DNA of 64,000 bases from Curtobacterium sp. VKM Ac-1376 (GTDB lineage Bacteria; Actinomycetota; Actinomycetes; Actinomycetales; Microbacteriaceae): positions 124,001 to 188,000 of the forward strand of contig NZ_JADKRV010000006.1 in assembly GCF_015351025.1 (NCBI RefSeq), written 5' to 3'. The notes beneath the pieces are model-generated. The model was given only the letters and a program-made list of their open reading frames with translations, was not told the origin of the DNA and ran no database searches. Shown here in pieces: positions 36,131-48,350 of the stretch. Every line of letters starts with the position of its first letter. Within the stretch, counting starts at the first letter, position 1. The position numbers were made by a program, and so were the translations under genes.

Positions 36131-37807
36131 ATGCCCACACAGATCTCCGAACCGCAGCCGCTCGAAGCCGGCACCCTCCGCGTCGTCCCCATCGGGGGCC
36201 TCGGTGAGATCGGTCGCAACATGACCGTCTACGAGTACGAGGGCAAGCTGCTCATCGTCGACGCCGGCGTGCTGTTCCCCGAGGAGCACCAGCCCGGTGT
36301 CGACCTGATCCTGCCGGACTTCTCGCCGATCCGTGACCGCCTCGACGACGTCCTCGGCGTCGTGCTCACGCACGGGCACGAAGACCACATCGGGGCCGTC
36401 CCGTACCTGCTCAAGCTCCGCGACGACATCCCGCTGATCGGCTCCACGCTGACCCTCGCGCTCGTCGAGGCGAAGCTCAAGGAACACCGGATCAAGCCGT
36501 ACACGCTCGTCGTGGCCGAGGACCAGACCGAGCAGATCGGCCCGTTCCACCTCGAGTTCGTCGCTGTGAACCACTCCATCCCCGACGCCCTCGCCGTCGC
36601 GATCACGACCCCCGCCGGTCGTGTCCTGCACACGGGCGACTTCAAGATGGACCAGCTCCCGCTGGACGACCGCATCACCGACCTCCGGGCGTTCGCGCGT
36701 CTCGGTGAGGCCGGCGTCGACCTGTTCCTGCCGGACTCGACCAACGCCGACGTGCCGGGCTTCACCGCTCCGGAGCGCGACATCGGCCCGGTGCTCGAGA
36801 ACATCATCATGCGCGCCCGCAAGAAGGTCGTCGTGGCGAGCTTCTCGTCGCACGTCCACCGCGTGCAGCAGGTCCTCGACGCCGCGGCCGCCGCGAACCG
36901 CAAGGTCGCGTTCATGGGGCGCTCGATGATCCGCAACATGACGATCGCCGCCGACCTCGGGTACCTGCGGGTGCCGGAGAACGTGCTCATCGACACGAAG
37001 AAGGCGAAGAACGTCCCCGACGACCAGATCGTCTACATGTCGACCGGGTCACAGGGCGAGCCGATGGCCGTCCTGGCGCGCATGGCGAACCTCGAGCACC
37101 AGATCGAGATCGGCGAGGGCGACACCGTCATCCTCGCGTCGTCGCTCATCCCCGGCAACGAGAACGCCGTGTACCGCGTGATCGACGGGCTCACCAAGCT
37201 CGGTGCGAAGGTCGTGCACAAGGGCAACGCGAAGGTGCACGTCTCCGGACACGCCTCGGCCGGCGAGCTGCTCTACTGCTACAACATCCTGCGGCCGCGC
37301 AACGTGCTCCCCGTCCACGGCGAGCACCGTCACCTGTACGCGAACGCCGACCTGGCGATCCAGACCGGTGTCCCGCCGCGCAACGTGATCCTCGGGCAGG
37401 ACGGCATCGTCGTCGACCTGAAGGACGGGGTCGCGACGGTCGCCGGGCAGCTCGACATCGGCTACGTCTACGTCGACGGCTCGACCGTGGGTGAGATCAC
37501 CGACGCCGACCTCAAGGACCGCCGTGTCCTGGCCGAAGAGGGCTTCATCTCGGTCTTCGCCGCGGTGGACTTCACCACCGGACAGTGCGTGATCGGCCCG
37601 GAGATCCAGTCGCGCGGTTTCGCCGAGGACGACTCCGTGTTCGACGACGTCCGTCCACAGATCGCCAAGGCGATCTCCGAAGCGGCTGCGAACGGCACCC
37701 GCGACTCGCACGCGTTCGCCCAGGTCGTCCGCCGCACCGTCGGCCGCTGGGTGAACACGAAGCACCGCCGTCGTCCGATGATCGTCCCGGTGGTCATCGA
37801 GGCGTAG
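36131..37807 (+). CDS. rnj: Ribonuclease J
   Basis: A 558-residue metallo-beta-lactamase/beta-CASP nuclease. The zinc motif THGHEDHIGAVPYLL lies near residue 79; further ligands are in LHTGDFKMD and the C-terminal VSGHASAGELLYCYNILRP and VHGEHRHL. The family has 5' to 3' exoribonuclease and endonuclease activity and matures rRNA and mRNA. Start ATG with GTAGGA upstream. A hairpin terminator follows. Confidence 0.94.
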   Translation: MPTQISEPQPLEAGTLRVVPIGGLGEIGRNMTVYEYEGKLLIVDAGVLFPEEHQPGVDLILPDFSPIRDRLDDVLGVVLTHGHEDHIGAVPYLLKLRDDIPLIGSTLTLALVEAKLKEHRIKPYTLVVAEDQTEQIGPFHLEFVAVNHSIPDALAVAITTPAGRVLHTGDFKMDQLPLDDRITDLRAFARLGEAGVDLFLPDSTNADVPGFTAPERDIGPVLENIIMRARKKVVVASFSSHVHRVQQVLDAAAAANRKVAFMGRSMIRNMTIAADLGYLRVPENVLIDTKKAKNVPDDQIVYMSTGSQGEPMAVLARMANLEHQIEIGEGDTVILASSLIPGNENAVYRVIDGLTKLGAKVVHKGNAKVHVSGHASAGELLYCYNILRPRNVLPVHGEHRHLYANADLAIQTGVPPRNVILGQDGIVVDLKDGVATVAGQLDIGYVYVDGSTVGEITDADLKDRRVLAEEGFISVFAAVDFTTGQCVIGPEIQSRGFAEDDSVFDDVRPQIAKAISEAAANGTRDSHAFAQVVRRTVGRWVNTKHRRRPMIVPVVIEA

Positions 37808-37825
37808 TGCGTCTGTTCGGTCGGG

Positions 37826-37865
37826 AGGCCCGTCCAGCGTCCGTCACGGACGCTGCGGCGGGCCT
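37826..37865 (+). terminator. rnj terminator hairpin
   Basis: An inner perfect 9-bp stem (CAGCGTCCG / CGGACGCTG) with a TCA loop is enclosed by outer AGGCCCG / CGGGCCT arms. It belongs to the GGGAGGC...GCCTTCC group and lies 18 bases after the RNase J stop. Confidence 0.7.
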
Positions 37866-37903
37866 TCCTGCGTTTGTCCTGAGCGGGCGTTAGGGTTCTG
37901 CCC

Positions 37904-40837
37904 ATGGCCGGAGGCACCAAGTCGACCACGCGCTCGCGCGCGTCCACGTCGTCCCGTGGCAACGGGACGCGTGGTTCGTCGCGCACCCAGGCCACGACGA
38001 AGAAGCTGCCGCAGGCCGCACCGACGCCGGTGTTCCGCGAGCAGAACCCGCTCGTGACCTTCTGGCTCGCGATGGCGCGCGGCGTCGGTGCGATGTTCCG
38101 GCTGCTCGGCAAGGAGACCCTCGAGAAGGACCAGCGGCGCGACGGGTTCCCGTTCCTGCTGTTCGTGCTGGCGATCGCCGGCGCGGTCGTCGAGTGGCTC
38201 AACCCGACGAACAGCGTCTCGGTCGCACTCGACGCGTACACGTTCGGCGGGCTGTTCGGCCGCCTGGCGTTCGCGCTGCCCGTGATCATGGTCGTGTTCG
38301 CCGGGTGGCTGTTCCGGCACCCCGCGTCCGTGCACGACAACACCCGGATCGGCATCGGCCTGGGCCTCCTGATCGTCTCGATCGCCTCGCTCTGCCACGT
38401 GTTCGGCGGGCGACCGAGCGCCGGCGACGGCATGCCTGCACTGGCCGCGGCCGGTGGTGTGCTCGGCTGGGTCGTCATCGGCTGGCTCGTGACCATCGCG
38501 ACCGCCTGGGTCGCCGTGCCCGTGGCGATCGTGCTGCTCGTGCTCTCGCTCTTCATCATCACCAAGACGCCGCCGAACAAGCTCGGGCGTCGCCTGCACG
38601 AGCTGTACGCCTACCTGTTCGGCGCGCCGGCACCGGCTGCCGAGCCGGAGGCAGACGCCGCCACCGTGGCGGAACCCGCTGCCCGAGCCCGCGCTGCGAA
38701 GCGCGGCAAGAAGAGCGACACCGACTTCCAGCTCTTCGAGGACCTCGGGTTCGGCGACGAGCAGGCAGCTGCAGCCGAGGCCGGCGGGGACGCCGTGCCG
38801 TGGTGGCGCCGCAACAAGTCCGGGCGTGAAGAGGACCCGGCGTACGACAGCCCCGTCCTGCCCCCGGCCACGGGCATCGCACCGACGGCCCCGCCCGCTG
38901 CGGCCGCTGCGCCGGTCCCGTCCGCAGTACCGATCACGAGCCCGAACGCCGGTGCCGCGGCCGGTCTCGTCGACCTGACGCCGGCCGAGCCCGCGTCGGT
39001 GAACCTCAACGACTCCGTCGAGCAGGACCTGCAGGACGCCGAGCAGGCGCTCCGCGACTTCGGCGCGGACGTGCCGGGGCGACCCGAGCCCACCGCGGCG
39101 ATCCGCCCCGCCGTGCCCGAGACCGTCGCGGCGCCGATCGTCGAGGACCACGTGATCGAGGAGCCCGTCGTCGAAGAGCGCGAGGAGCTCTCCGCTGCCG
39201 CCACCGACGACGATCCGTCGAAGCCGTACCGCCTGCCAGCGGCGACGACGCTGAGCTCCGGCACCCCCTCCGTCGCCCGCAGCCAGGCGAACGACGACAT
39301 CGTCGCCGCCATCACCGGCGTGCTCACCGAGTTCAAGGTCGACGCGAGGGTCACCGGCTTCTCGCGCGGCCCGACGGTCACGCGGTACGAGATCGAGCTC
39401 GGCCCGGGTGTGAAGGTCGAGCGCGTGACGGCGCTGTCGAAGAACCTGTCGTACGCGGTCGCCTCGAACGAGGTCCGGATCCTGTCGCCGATCCCGGGCA
39501 AGAGCGCCATCGGTGTCGAGATCCCGAACACGGACCGCGAGATCGTGTCGCTCGGCGACGTGCTGCGGTCGAATGCGGCCCGGAAGTCGAAGCACCCGAT
39601 GACGATCGGCGTCGGCAAGGACGTCGAGGGCGGCTTCGTCGTCGCGAACCTGGCGAAGATGCCGCACCTGCTGGTCGCCGGCTCCACCGGTTCGGGCAAG
39701 TCGGTCTTCATCAACTCGATGATCACGTCACTGCTCATGCGCGCGAAGCCGTCCGAGGTCCGCATGGTCCTGGTCGACCCGAAGCGCGTCGAGCTCTCCA
39801 TCTACGCGGGCGTGCCGCACCTCATCACGCCCATCATCACGAACCCGAAGAAGGCGGCGGAAGCGCTGCAGTGGGTCGTGAAGGAGATGGACATGCGGTA
39901 CGACGACCTGGCGTCGTTCGGGTTCCGCCACGTCGACGACTTCAACAAGGCGATCGAGAACAACGAGATCGTCCTGCCCGCCGGCAGCGAGCGGAAGCTC
40001 AAGCCGTACCCGTACCTGCTCGTCGTCGTCGACGAGCTCGCCGACCTCATGCTCGTCGCGCCGCGTGACGTCGAGGAGTCGATCGTCCGCATCACCCAGC
40101 TCGCCCGCGCCGCCGGCATCCACCTGGTGCTCGCGACGCAGCGCCCGTCGGTCGACGTCATCACCGGGCTGATCAAGGCGAACGTGCCGTCGCGCATCGC
40201 CTTCGCGGTGACGAGCGTCACGGACTCCCGCGTCATCCTCGACCAGCCCGGTGCCGACAAGCTCATCGGCCAGGGCGACGCGCTCTTCCTGCCGATGGGG
40301 TCGTCGAAGTCGCTCCGCGTGCAGGGCGCCTGGGTGCAGGAAGGCGAGGTCGCCGAGGTCGTGCAGCACGTCACGCGGCAGGCCCAGCCCGAGTACCGGC
40401 AGGACGTCCAGGCCGTGGTCGAGCGCAAGGAGATCGATGCCGACATCGGTGACGACCTCGAACTGCTGCTGGCGGCCGTCGAGCAGGTCGTGTCGACGCA
40501 GTTCGGGTCGACGTCGATGCTGCAGCGCAAGCTCCGCGTCGGGTTCGCGAAGGCCGGCCGCCTGATGGACCTCATGGAGTCCCGCGACATCGTGGGCCCG
40601 TCCGAGGGGTCCAAGGCGCGCGACGTCCTGGTCACCGCGGACCAGCTGCCGGCGGTGCTCGCCAAGCTCCGCGGCGAGGAGCCGCCGGCCGCGGCCGCTC
40701 CGGCCGTTCCGGCACCGACGCCGTCCGACGATGGTGACCGCTACGGCGCCGACGCCGTCGGGGACATGACCCGCGGGTACGATGAGGTCCACGACGAGCC
40801 CGATGAGGACGCGTGGGGACTGACGGGCAGGGAGTGA
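37904..40837 (+). CDS. ftsK: DNA translocase FtsK/SpoIIIE
   Basis: A 977-residue protein. About four to five membrane helices lie within residues 80-215, followed by a long acidic Ala/Pro-rich linker, an alpha/beta motor with Walker [15 protein letters not shown] (near 590) and Walker [13 protein letters not shown], and a C-terminal gamma winged helix ([29 protein letters not shown], near 850-920) that reads KOPS-like DNA. It pumps chromosome DNA through the septum and activates dimer resolution. pgsA follows directly. Confidence 0.95.
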   Translation: MAGGTKSTTRSRASTSSRGNGTRGSSRTQATTKKLPQAAPTPVFREQNPLVTFWLAMARGVGAMFRLLGKETLEKDQRRDGFPFLLFVLAIAGAVVEWLNPTNSVSVALDAYTFGGLFGRLAFALPVIMVVFAGWLFRHPASVHDNTRIGIGLGLLIVSIASLCHVFGGRPSAGDGMPALAAAGGVLGWVVIGWLVTIATAWVAVPVAIVLLVLSLFIITKTPPNKLGRRLHELYAYLFGAPAPAAEPEADAATVAEPAARARAAKRGKKSDTDFQLFEDLGFGDEQAAAAEAGGDAVPWWRRNKSGREEDPAYDSPVLPPATGIAPTAPPAAAAAPVPSAVPITSPNAGAAAGLVDLTPAEPASVNLNDSVEQDLQDAEQALRDFGADVPGRPEPTAAIRPAVPETVAAPIVEDHVIEEPVVEEREELSAAATDDDPSKPYRLPAATTLSSGTPSVARSQANDDIVAAITGVLTEFKVDARVTGFSRGPTVTRYEIELGPGVKVERVTALSKNLSYAVASNEVRILSPIPGKSAIGVEIPNTDREIVSLGDVLRSNAARKSKHPMTIGVGKDVEGGFVVANLAKMPHLLVAGSTGSGKSVFINSMITSLLMRAKPSEVRMVLVDPKRVELSIYAGVPHLITPIITNPKKAAEALQWVVKEMDMRYDDLASFGFRHVDDFNKAIENNEIVLPAGSERKLKPYPYLLVVVDELADLMLVAPRDVEESIVRITQLARAAGIHLVLATQRPSVDVITGLIKANVPSRIAFAVTSVTDSRVILDQPGADKLIGQGDALFLPMGSSKSLRVQGAWVQEGEVAEVVQHVTRQAQPEYRQDVQAVVERKEIDADIGDDLELLLAAVEQVVSTQFGSTSMLQRKLRVGFAKAGRLMDLMESRDIVGPSEGSKARDVLVTADQLPAVLAKLRGEEPPAAAAPAVPAPTPSDDGDRYGADAVGDMTRGYDEVHDEPDEDAWGLTGRE

Positions 40838-40842
40838 CGGCG

Positions 40843-41487
40843 ATGACCGCCTCGGACAGCACGAACAGCACGCACGGCGCGCGGTTCCCGTGGCGCGGCC
40901 GACTGCTGCGCAAGGGTCCCGGACCGGCGTCGACGGCCAACGTCGCGAACATCATCACGGTGATCCGCATCCTGATGGCGCCGCTGTTCGTCGTCCTGCT
41001 GCTGGCCGACGCAGGCAACGACGGGCCCCTGCGCATCTGGGCGGCCGTCGTGTTCGTCGTCGCGATCGTCACCGACAGTGCCGACGGCATCATCGCCCGC
41101 CGCCAGAACCTGGTCACCGACTTCGGCAAGCTCGTCGACCCGATCGCCGACAAGGTCTTGATCGGCGGAGCGCTCGTCGCCCTGTCGATCCTGCAGGAAC
41201 TGCACTGGTACGTGACCGTCCTGATCATGCTGCGTGAGATCGGCATCACGGTGTTCCGCTTCGCGGTGCTGTCCGACCGGGTGATCCCGGCGAGCCGCGG
41301 CGGCAAGATCAAGACCGTGCTGCAGGCCGTCGCGCTGACGGCCGCGCTGTTCCCGTGGTGGGACCTGGTCGGCGACTGGGCGCACTGGGTCAACGGGATC
41401 CTGATGACCGCCGCGTTCCTGGCAACGATCCTGAGCGGGATCGACTACCTGTGGCAGGCATGGAAGCACAACCGCACCACGGCATGA
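40843..41487 (+). CDS. pgsA: CDP-diacylglycerol-glycerol-3-phosphate 3-phosphatidyltransferase
   Basis: A 214-residue CDP-alcohol phosphatidyltransferase making phosphatidylglycerol phosphate. The D-G-x2-A-R-x8-G-x3-D-x3-D motif is visible as DSADGIIARRQNLVTDFGKLVDPIADK. It has about five membrane helices. The ATG at 40843 has GGGAG upstream; a GTG at 40834 overlapping the ftsK stop is also possible. The next gene overlaps its end by 4 bases. Confidence 0.92.
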   Translation: MTASDSTNSTHGARFPWRGRLLRKGPGPASTANVANIITVIRILMAPLFVVLLLADAGNDGPLRIWAAVVFVVAIVTDSADGIIARRQNLVTDFGKLVDPIADKVLIGGALVALSILQELHWYVTVLIMLREIGITVFRFAVLSDRVIPASRGGKIKTVLQAVALTAALFPWWDLVGDWAHWVNGILMTAAFLATILSGIDYLWQAWKHNRTTA

Positions 41488-42011
41488 CCGGCCCGGATCG
41501 CTCGACGCAGGCCGTGCCTCCCGTCCCGGTCGCACCGGGCCTGATCGCCGAGCTGACGGCACGGGGCGAGACCATCGCCGTGGCGGAGTCGCTCACCGGC
41601 GGCCTCGTCGTCGCGACGCTCGTCGACGTGCCGGGCGCGAGCGCCGTGGTGCGTGGCGGCGTCGTGGCCTACGCGACGCCCGTGAAGCACTCCGTGCTCG
41701 GGGTCTCGACGTCCCTGCTCGAGGCCGAGGGTGCCGTCCACCCGGAGGTCGCGCGCCAGATGGCCTCCGGTGTCCGGATCGCGCTGTCCGTCGACGGAGA
41801 GCCCGCGACGTGGGGGATCAGCACGACGGGGGTGGCCGGTCCGGATCCGCAGGACGGCAAGCCCGTCGGTACGGTGTTCGTCGGGATCGCCTCAGCCGCG
41901 GGGGCATCGGCCTACGAACTGCACCTGGACGGCGATCGAGAGGCAATCCGGCACGCCACCGTCTCCGAACTCCTGGCACGGATGTCGTCCACCGTCCGGG
42001 GCCGGGAATAG
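41484..42011 (+). CDS. cinA: CinA family protein (C-terminal NMN amidohydrolase domain only)
   Basis: A 175-residue protein equal to the CinA C-terminal domain (nicotinamide-nucleotide amidase). AVAESLTGGLVVATLVDVPGAS, VVAYATPVKHSVLGV and STTGVAGPDPQDGKPVGTVFVGIAS match; the N-terminal MoeA-like domain is absent, as is usual in stand-alone forms. It recycles pyridine nucleotides. Coupled to pgsA by a 4-base overlap. Confidence 0.9.
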   Translation: MTGPDRSTQAVPPVPVAPGLIAELTARGETIAVAESLTGGLVVATLVDVPGASAVVRGGVVAYATPVKHSVLGVSTSLLEAEGAVHPEVARQMASGVRIALSVDGEPATWGISTTGVAGPDPQDGKPVGTVFVGIASAAGASAYELHLDGDREAIRHATVSELLARMSSTVRGRE

Positions 42012-42165
42012 GTCCCGTTACCGCTGGGTTACATCTCACGAAATCTCCAGCAGTACGGCAGCCAGCCTGGCTAGCATGCTGCAACCGGCAACGCTACTGT
42101 TGCTGAACCCGAACTCGATCCACCGGACCGAGCGGGCGCGGAGACGACAGAGAGGAGGAGTTCTC

Positions 42166-42474
42166 ATGGTTCTCGTTCGTCAGGAAATCGGCGATGTGCT
42201 CCGGGACTTCCGACTGCAGAAGGGCCGGACCCTCCGTCAGGTCGCGTCCAAGGCCAGTGTCGCGCTCGGGTACCTCAGTGAGGTCGAGCGCGGGCAGAAG
42301 GAAGCCAGCTCGGAGATCCTCGCGTCCGTCGCGGACGCGCTGGACACACCCATCTCGACCATCATGCGCGAAGTGGGCGACCGTCTCGCGATCGTCGAGG
42401 GGCTCACCCCCGTCCCCGACACGCTCCCGGACGACCTCGTCGCCGAGTTCGACAACGACCTCGCGGTGCGCTGA
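42166..42474 (+). CDS. clgR: XRE-type regulator, ClgR-like
   Basis: A 102-residue protein with a helix-turn-helix at about 10-65 (LRDFRLQKGRTLRQVA, GYLSEVERGQKEASSEILASVADAL). The position after cinA and before DUF3046-recA and the sequence are typical of ClgR, the actinobacterial activator of clp proteases and other proteostasis genes. AGAGGAGGAG precedes the ATG. The tail ends in hydrophobic and charged residues that could be a Clp recognition site. Confidence 0.85.
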   Translation: MVLVRQEIGDVLRDFRLQKGRTLRQVASKASVALGYLSEVERGQKEASSEILASVADALDTPISTIMREVGDRLAIVEGLTPVPDTLPDDLVAEFDNDLAVR

Positions 42475-42486
42475 GCGCATCGCACC

Positions 42487-42522
42487 GAACGCCCCCGCCG
42501 GTCCTTCCCGGCGGGGGCGTTC
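42487..42522 (+). terminator. clgR terminator
   Basis: A perfect 15-bp stem (GAACGCCCCCGCCGG and its complement) with a TCCTTC loop lies 12 bases after the clgR-like stop, followed by TGCGTTCGG. Confidence 0.8.
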
Positions 42523-42560
42523 TGCGTTCGGTGTCGCCCGCGGGCGCTTAGGCTGGACCG

Positions 42561-42785
42561 ATGCGCGTGAGTGAGTTCTGGCGGGCCGTGGACCAGGTCT
42601 TCGGCGAGGCCTACGGGTCCGTGGTCACCCGCGACGTCGTGCTCGAGCAACTCGGTGGTCGCTCGGCCGTGGACGCCCTCGGCGCCGGCATCGATGCCCG
42701 TCGGGTGTGGGACGCCCTGTGCGACTCGCAGGACGTCCCGTTGGACCGTCGGCACGGCAAGGGGCTGGCGGAACCGCAGGACTGA
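42561..42785 (+). CDS. DUF3046 family protein
   Basis: A 74-residue protein of the actinobacterial family found just upstream of recA. MRVSEFWRAVDQVFGEAYGSVVTRDVVLEQLGGRSAVDALGAG and VWDALCDSQDVPLDRRHGKG are characteristic. Function unknown. The recA SOS box begins 28 bases after its stop, so it is outside the SOS transcript. Confidence 0.85.
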   Translation: MRVSEFWRAVDQVFGEAYGSVVTRDVVLEQLGGRSAVDALGAGIDARRVWDALCDSQDVPLDRRHGKGLAEPQD

Positions 42786-42812
42786 CACCCGAAACTGTGT
42801 TCGGCGTGTTGC

Positions 42813-42828
42813 TCGAACGCGTGTTCGA
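42813..42828. promoter_or_regulatory. LexA binding site (SOS box) of recA
   Basis: TCGAAC-GCGT-GTTCGA is a perfect match to the Gram-positive/actinobacterial LexA palindrome TCGAAC-N4-GTTCGA. It lies 210 bases before the recA start, between DUF3046 and recA. The rest of the 42786-43037 gap is the recA leader and shows no gene. Confidence 0.9.
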
Positions 42829-43037
42829 TCGGTGGTAGCTTCCTCCACAGCGGCGTCGCCCGGGTGTTCCATCCACAGATCGCGTGACCGTCGGCAGTGA
42901 TGTCGGTGGCCCGCCATAGGTTGATGGACATCGGGAACAGCCCGAAGCCTTGTCGCAGAACCATCGGCCTTGCACCATCGGCCGGCGTGGACGCGACAGC
43001 CTACAGGCGGCCGAACACGAGCACGAAGGAGCACCCC

Positions 43038-44095
<1,058 letters not shown>

Positions 44096-44099
<4 letters not shown>

Positions 44100-44962
44100 G
44101 CACCGACCACGACGACGACGGCCTCGCGCCGGTCACCGACCTGTTCGGTGCGAGGTCGCGTCGTCGCGCCCCGGCAGCTGCGGAGCCCACGCCCGGGCCC
44201 GAGCAGACGGTGCCCAGCGTTCCGGAGCCCGTGCTCGAGGACGATGCGGACACGCCCGTTCCACTGCCCATCCGCGGGCCACGCGCACAGGCCGACTGGG
44301 TTTCGCCGGTCATCGGCGACGGTTCCGGTCGCACCGCGCGGGCGGAGCAGGACGGCTACGACGACGACGGGGCGGACGCCACGACGGCGTCGGTGTTCTC
44401 CATCGCCGGCGGCGAGGAGATCGACCCTGCGGATGCTCCGCGTCCCCTCGACGAGCAGCGCGCCGACGCCGAGCGCCTCAGCATGCGGGCGCTCGGCCGC
44501 AAGGGCGTGAGCGAGTCCGAGATGCGGACACTGCTCACCCAGCAGGACCTCGATCCCGACGTGGTCGAGCATGAGGTTGAACGGTTGACCCGTGTCGGGC
44601 TCCTCGACGATGTCGCCCTCGCCACCGACCTGGTGGATCGACTGCACGCCCGCAAGGGGCTCGGTCGGCAGGGGGTCGTCACCGAACTCCGCCGTCGGGG
44701 GATCGACCAGGTGGCGATCGACACCGCGCTGGACGAAGCCGCAGACGACGAGGACGACGAGTTCCTCCGTGCCCAGGAGCTCGCCGACAAGCGCGCACCG
44801 CAGATGCGCGGGCTCGATCGTGCGACCGCAGAACGCCGGCTGTCCGGGTTCCTGATGCGCAAGGGCTACAGCTCCGGCGTCGTCCGGATCGCCGTCGCCC
44901 GTGCGCTCGACGGAGTCGAGAAGCGCCCTCGACCGGGCGGCGGGACCGTGCGGTTCGAGTAG
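44096..44962 (+). CDS. recX: Regulatory protein RecX
   Basis: A 288-residue RecX, which inhibits RecA filament growth. The C-terminal half shows the three tandem three-helix repeats (for example [60 protein letters not shown]). The first about 110 residues are a disordered, acidic Pro-rich extension not found in short RecX proteins. GTG start overlapping recA (GTGA). Confidence 0.88.
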
Positions 44963-44988
44963 TCGCTCCGACCTACACTGGAACGACC

Positions 44989-46482
44989 ATGGCCACCGTC
45001 GCAGCTCGCCCCCGCACCTACGAAGTCCGCACCTACGGGTGCCAGATGAACGTGCACGACTCCGAGCGGTTGAGCGGGTCGCTGCAGGCTGCCGGGTACA
45101 CCGCTGCGGACGGCGAGCAGGCGGACGTCGTCGTCATCAACACGTGCGCGGTGCGCGAGAACGCGGACAACCGGCTGTACGGCAACCTCGGGCAGCTCGC
45201 GGGCATCAAGCGCCAGCACCCCGGCATGCAGATCGCCGTCGGCGGGTGCCTGGCGCAGAAGGACAAGAACGTCATCCTCGAGAAGGCGCCGTGGGTCGAC
45301 GTCGTCTTCGGCACGCACAACATGGGATCGCTCCCGACGCTGCTCGAGCGGGCGCGGCACAACGACGAGGCGCAGATCGAGATCCTCGAGGCGCTCGACG
45401 TCTTCCCGTCGACGCTGCCGACCAAGCGCGAGTCGACGCACAGCGGCTGGGTGTCGATCTCGGTCGGGTGCAACAACACCTGCACGTTCTGCATCGTCCC
45501 CTCGCTCCGTGGCAAGGAGAAGGACCGTCGCCCCGGTGACGTCCTCGCCGAGGTCCAGGCACTCGTCGACGACGGGGCGATCGAGGTCACGTTGCTCGGC
45601 CAGAACGTCAACTCGTACGGCGTGGAGTTCGGTGACCGCCAGGCGTTCGGCAAGCTGCTCCGGGCCACCGGCGCGATCGAGGGCCTCGAGCGCGTCCGGT
45701 TCACGAGCCCGCACCCGGCGGCCTTCACCGACGACGTCGTCGACGCCATGGCCGAGACTCCGAACGTCATGCCGCAGCTGCACATGCCGCTGCAGTCCGG
45801 CTCCGATCGCGTCCTCAAGGCCATGCGCCGGAGCTACCGCAGCGAGCGGTTCCTCGGCATCCTCGACCGCGTCCGCGCGAAGATCCCGAACGCGGCGATC
45901 TCCACCGACATCATCGTGGGGTTCCCCGGCGAGACCGAGGCTGACTTCGAGGACACGCTGCGCGTCGTCGAGCAGGCGCGGTTCGCCTCGGCCTTCACGT
46001 TCCAGTACTCGATCCGTCCGGGCACGCCGGCGGCGACGATGGACGACCAGCTGCCGAAGCAGGTGGTGCAGGAGCGCTACGAGCGACTCGTGGCACTGCA
46101 GGAGCGCATCACCGCGGAGGAGAACGCCCTGCAGGTCGGTCGCAGCGTCGAGGTCCTGGTCGCCTCGGGGGAGGGCCGGAAGGACGACGCCACCCGTCGG
46201 CTGTCCGGTCGTGCCGAGGACTCCCGGCTCGTGCACTTCGCGGTGCCGACCGGGTCCGGCGTTCCGCGCCCCGGCGACGTCGTCACGGTCGAGATCACCC
46301 GCGCTGCGCCGCACTTCCTCATCGCCGACGACGACGCGCCACTCCGGATCCGCCGCACGCGAGCCGGCGATGCCTGGGACCGCGCGCAGGCCGAGAGCTG
46401 TGGTGTCCCCACCCCGGCCGCTGCTGGCGACGTCCCCCGTCCGGTGTCGCTCGGGCTGCCCACGCTCCGTGTCGGTCGCTGA
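44989..46482 (+). CDS. miaB: tRNA-2-methylthio-N6-dimethylallyladenosine synthase
   Basis: A 497-residue radical-SAM methylthiotransferase. N-terminal cysteines (TYGCQMN, NTCAVRE, GGCLAQK) bind one 4Fe-4S cluster, the SAM cluster motif is CNNTCTFC, and a TRAM domain lies around residues 375-440. It converts i6A37 to ms2i6A37 in tRNAs reading UNN codons, and its substrate-maker miaA is the next gene. Confidence 0.95.
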   Translation: MATVAARPRTYEVRTYGCQMNVHDSERLSGSLQAAGYTAADGEQADVVVINTCAVRENADNRLYGNLGQLAGIKRQHPGMQIAVGGCLAQKDKNVILEKAPWVDVVFGTHNMGSLPTLLERARHNDEAQIEILEALDVFPSTLPTKRESTHSGWVSISVGCNNTCTFCIVPSLRGKEKDRRPGDVLAEVQALVDDGAIEVTLLGQNVNSYGVEFGDRQAFGKLLRATGAIEGLERVRFTSPHPAAFTDDVVDAMAETPNVMPQLHMPLQSGSDRVLKAMRRSYRSERFLGILDRVRAKIPNAAISTDIIVGFPGETEADFEDTLRVVEQARFASAFTFQYSIRPGTPAATMDDQLPKQVVQERYERLVALQERITAEENALQVGRSVEVLVASGEGRKDDATRRLSGRAEDSRLVHFAVPTGSGVPRPGDVVTVEITRAAPHFLIADDDAPLRIRRTRAGDAWDRAQAESCGVPTPAAAGDVPRPVSLGLPTLRVGR

Positions 46483-47452
46483 CGTCCCCGGGGCTGCTCC
46501 GTCGGGCGGTTCGCCGCTCGCGTCCGGTGACGCCGCGGAGCTGATCGCGGTCGTCGGGGCGACCGGCACCGGGAAGTCCGACCTCGGGATCGCGATCGCG
46601 GAGCGGCTGCACGCCACCGGCCGGCATGCCGAGATCATCAACGCGGACGCGATGCAGCTGTACCGCGGCATGGACATCGGCACGGCGAAGCTCCGGCTGG
46701 CCGAACGCAACGGGATCCCGCACCACCAGCTCGACGTGCTCGACGTGACCGACGAGGCGAGCGTCGCCGCGTACCAGGTCGCCGCCCGAGCCGACGTCGA
46801 GCGGATCCAGGCTGAGGGCGGTGTCGCCGTGCTCGTCGGCGGCAGCGGACTCTACGTGTCCGCGGTGCTGTTCGACCTGGCGTTTCCCGGCACGGACCCG
46901 GAACTCCGCGCCCGGCTCGAGCGCGAGCACGAGGAGCTCGGGCCGGGCATCCTGCTCGAACGGCTGCGCACCCTCGATGCTGCGGCCGCCGCGACGATCG
47001 ACGCACGCAACCCGCGGCGGTTGATCCGGGCACTCGAGATCGCGAGCCGGTCCGAGGTGGTGACCCCGAGCCTCCCGGCCGCGCCCCGCGCCTGGCGGCC
47101 GTCCCGGATCCTGCACCTGCGCCGCGACCGCGAGCAGCTGGTGTCGGCGCTGCACGAGCGGGCGGCACGGATGTTCCACGCCGGGCTCGTCGACGAGGTC
47201 GCGGCGCTCCGCGAGCAGGGGCTCGAGCGGGGCAAGACCGCGCGCGGCGCGATCGGGTACTCGCAGGCGCTCGAGGTGCTGGGCGGGACGTCGACGGTGG
47301 AGCAGGCCGTCGAGGCGACCGGCATCGCGACCCGGAAGTACGCCCGGCGGCAGGTGTCCTGGTTCCGGCGCTACGTCGACGCCGAGACCCTCGACGTCAC
47401 CGGCGCTGACCGCGGCGACCTGTCGGAACTGGCCCGTAGGATCGTGCCGTGA
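46469..47452 (+). CDS. miaA: tRNA dimethylallyltransferase
   Basis: A 327-residue enzyme adding dimethylallyl to A37 of tRNA. P-loop [11 protein letters not shown] lies near residue 30; [19 protein letters not shown] and [19 protein letters not shown] segments follow. The GTG at 46469 is the first plausible start; the frame overlaps miaB by 14 bases. It acts directly before MiaB in the pathway. Confidence 0.94.
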   Translation: MSVADVPGAAPSGGSPLASGDAAELIAVVGATGTGKSDLGIAIAERLHATGRHAEIINADAMQLYRGMDIGTAKLRLAERNGIPHHQLDVLDVTDEASVAAYQVAARADVERIQAEGGVAVLVGGSGLYVSAVLFDLAFPGTDPELRARLEREHEELGPGILLERLRTLDAAAAATIDARNPRRLIRALEIASRSEVVTPSLPAAPRAWRPSRILHLRRDREQLVSALHERAARMFHAGLVDEVAALREQGLERGKTARGAIGYSQALEVLGGTSTVEQAVEATGIATRKYARRQVSWFRRYVDAETLDVTGADRGDLSELARRIVP

Positions 47453-48339
47453 CCGAGCTGCACTTCACCAAGGGCCAGGGGACCGGCAACGACTTCGTCC
47501 TGTTCGCCGACCCCGACGCCACCGTCGACCTGACCCCCGAGCGGATCCGGGCCATCGCGGACCGACGCTTCGGCGTGGGTGGCGACGGGGTGATCCGGGC
47601 GGTGCGGTCCGAGGCGATCCCCGAGGGGCGTGCGCTCGTGGCCGTCGAACCCGAGGCCACCTGGTTCATGGACTACCACAACGCCGACGGCACGATCGCG
47701 GAGATGTGCGGCAACGGCATCCGTGTGTTCGCCCGATACCTGACCGAGGCCGGGCTGGTGGAGCTCGCACCCGGTGAGACCCTGACCGTCGGCAGCCGGA
47801 AGGGGCTGGTCGACATCCAGCGGACGACGAACGGGTTCGCGGCCGACCTCGGTCGCTGGGGCCTGGGCATCGAGGGCGGCGGAGCCGACGACGTGCTCGT
47901 GCGGGCCAAGAACCTCGACGGCGCGCGTCCCGGCATCGGCATCGACGTCGGCAACCCGCACGTGGTGGTCGCCGTCGAGACCGAGGACGAGCTCGCTGAC
48001 CTCGACCTGACCTTCCTGCCTGTGCTCGACCCGGCGCCCGAGCACGGTGCGAACGTCGAGTTCGTGCTGCCGGGCGACCCGCTCATCAAGGACGGCGTGG
48101 GCGAGATCACGATGCGGGTGCACGAGCGGGGGAGCGGGGAGACGCTGTCGTGCGGCACCGGTGCCGTGGCGGCTGCCCTCGCGACGCGGTACTGGGTGGG
48201 TGCCGGTGCGCCGGACACGTGGCGGGTGCGTGTTCCCGGTGGGCTGCTCACCGTGCGGATGACGGCGACCGAGGACGGCGAGCACGTGTCGTTGTCCGGG
48301 CCGGCCGAGCTCGTGTTCTCCGGCGACCTGACGGTCTGA
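47449..48339 (+). CDS. dapF: Diaminopimelate epimerase
   Basis: A 296-residue PLP-independent racemase converting LL- to meso-diaminopimelate. Both active-site cysteines are present: MCGNGIRVF and [12 protein letters not shown]. The GTG start overlaps the miaA stop (GTGA), so it is coupled to the tRNA modification genes. It completes the lysine/cell-wall branch with dapA and dapB. Confidence 0.95.
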   Translation: MTELHFTKGQGTGNDFVLFADPDATVDLTPERIRAIADRRFGVGGDGVIRAVRSEAIPEGRALVAVEPEATWFMDYHNADGTIAEMCGNGIRVFARYLTEAGLVELAPGETLTVGSRKGLVDIQRTTNGFAADLGRWGLGIEGGGADDVLVRAKNLDGARPGIGIDVGNPHVVVAVETEDELADLDLTFLPVLDPAPEHGANVEFVLPGDPLIKDGVGEITMRVHERGSGETLSCGTGAVAAALATRYWVGAGAPDTWRVRVPGGLLTVRMTATEDGEHVSLSGPAELVFSGDLTV

Positions 48340-48350
48340 CGCGCGGCGCG

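Noticed and set aside
42786..43037. Possible small gene in the recA leader
   Set aside because: No open frame has a ribosome-binding site or recognisable sequence apart from recA itself; the SOS box explains the region better.
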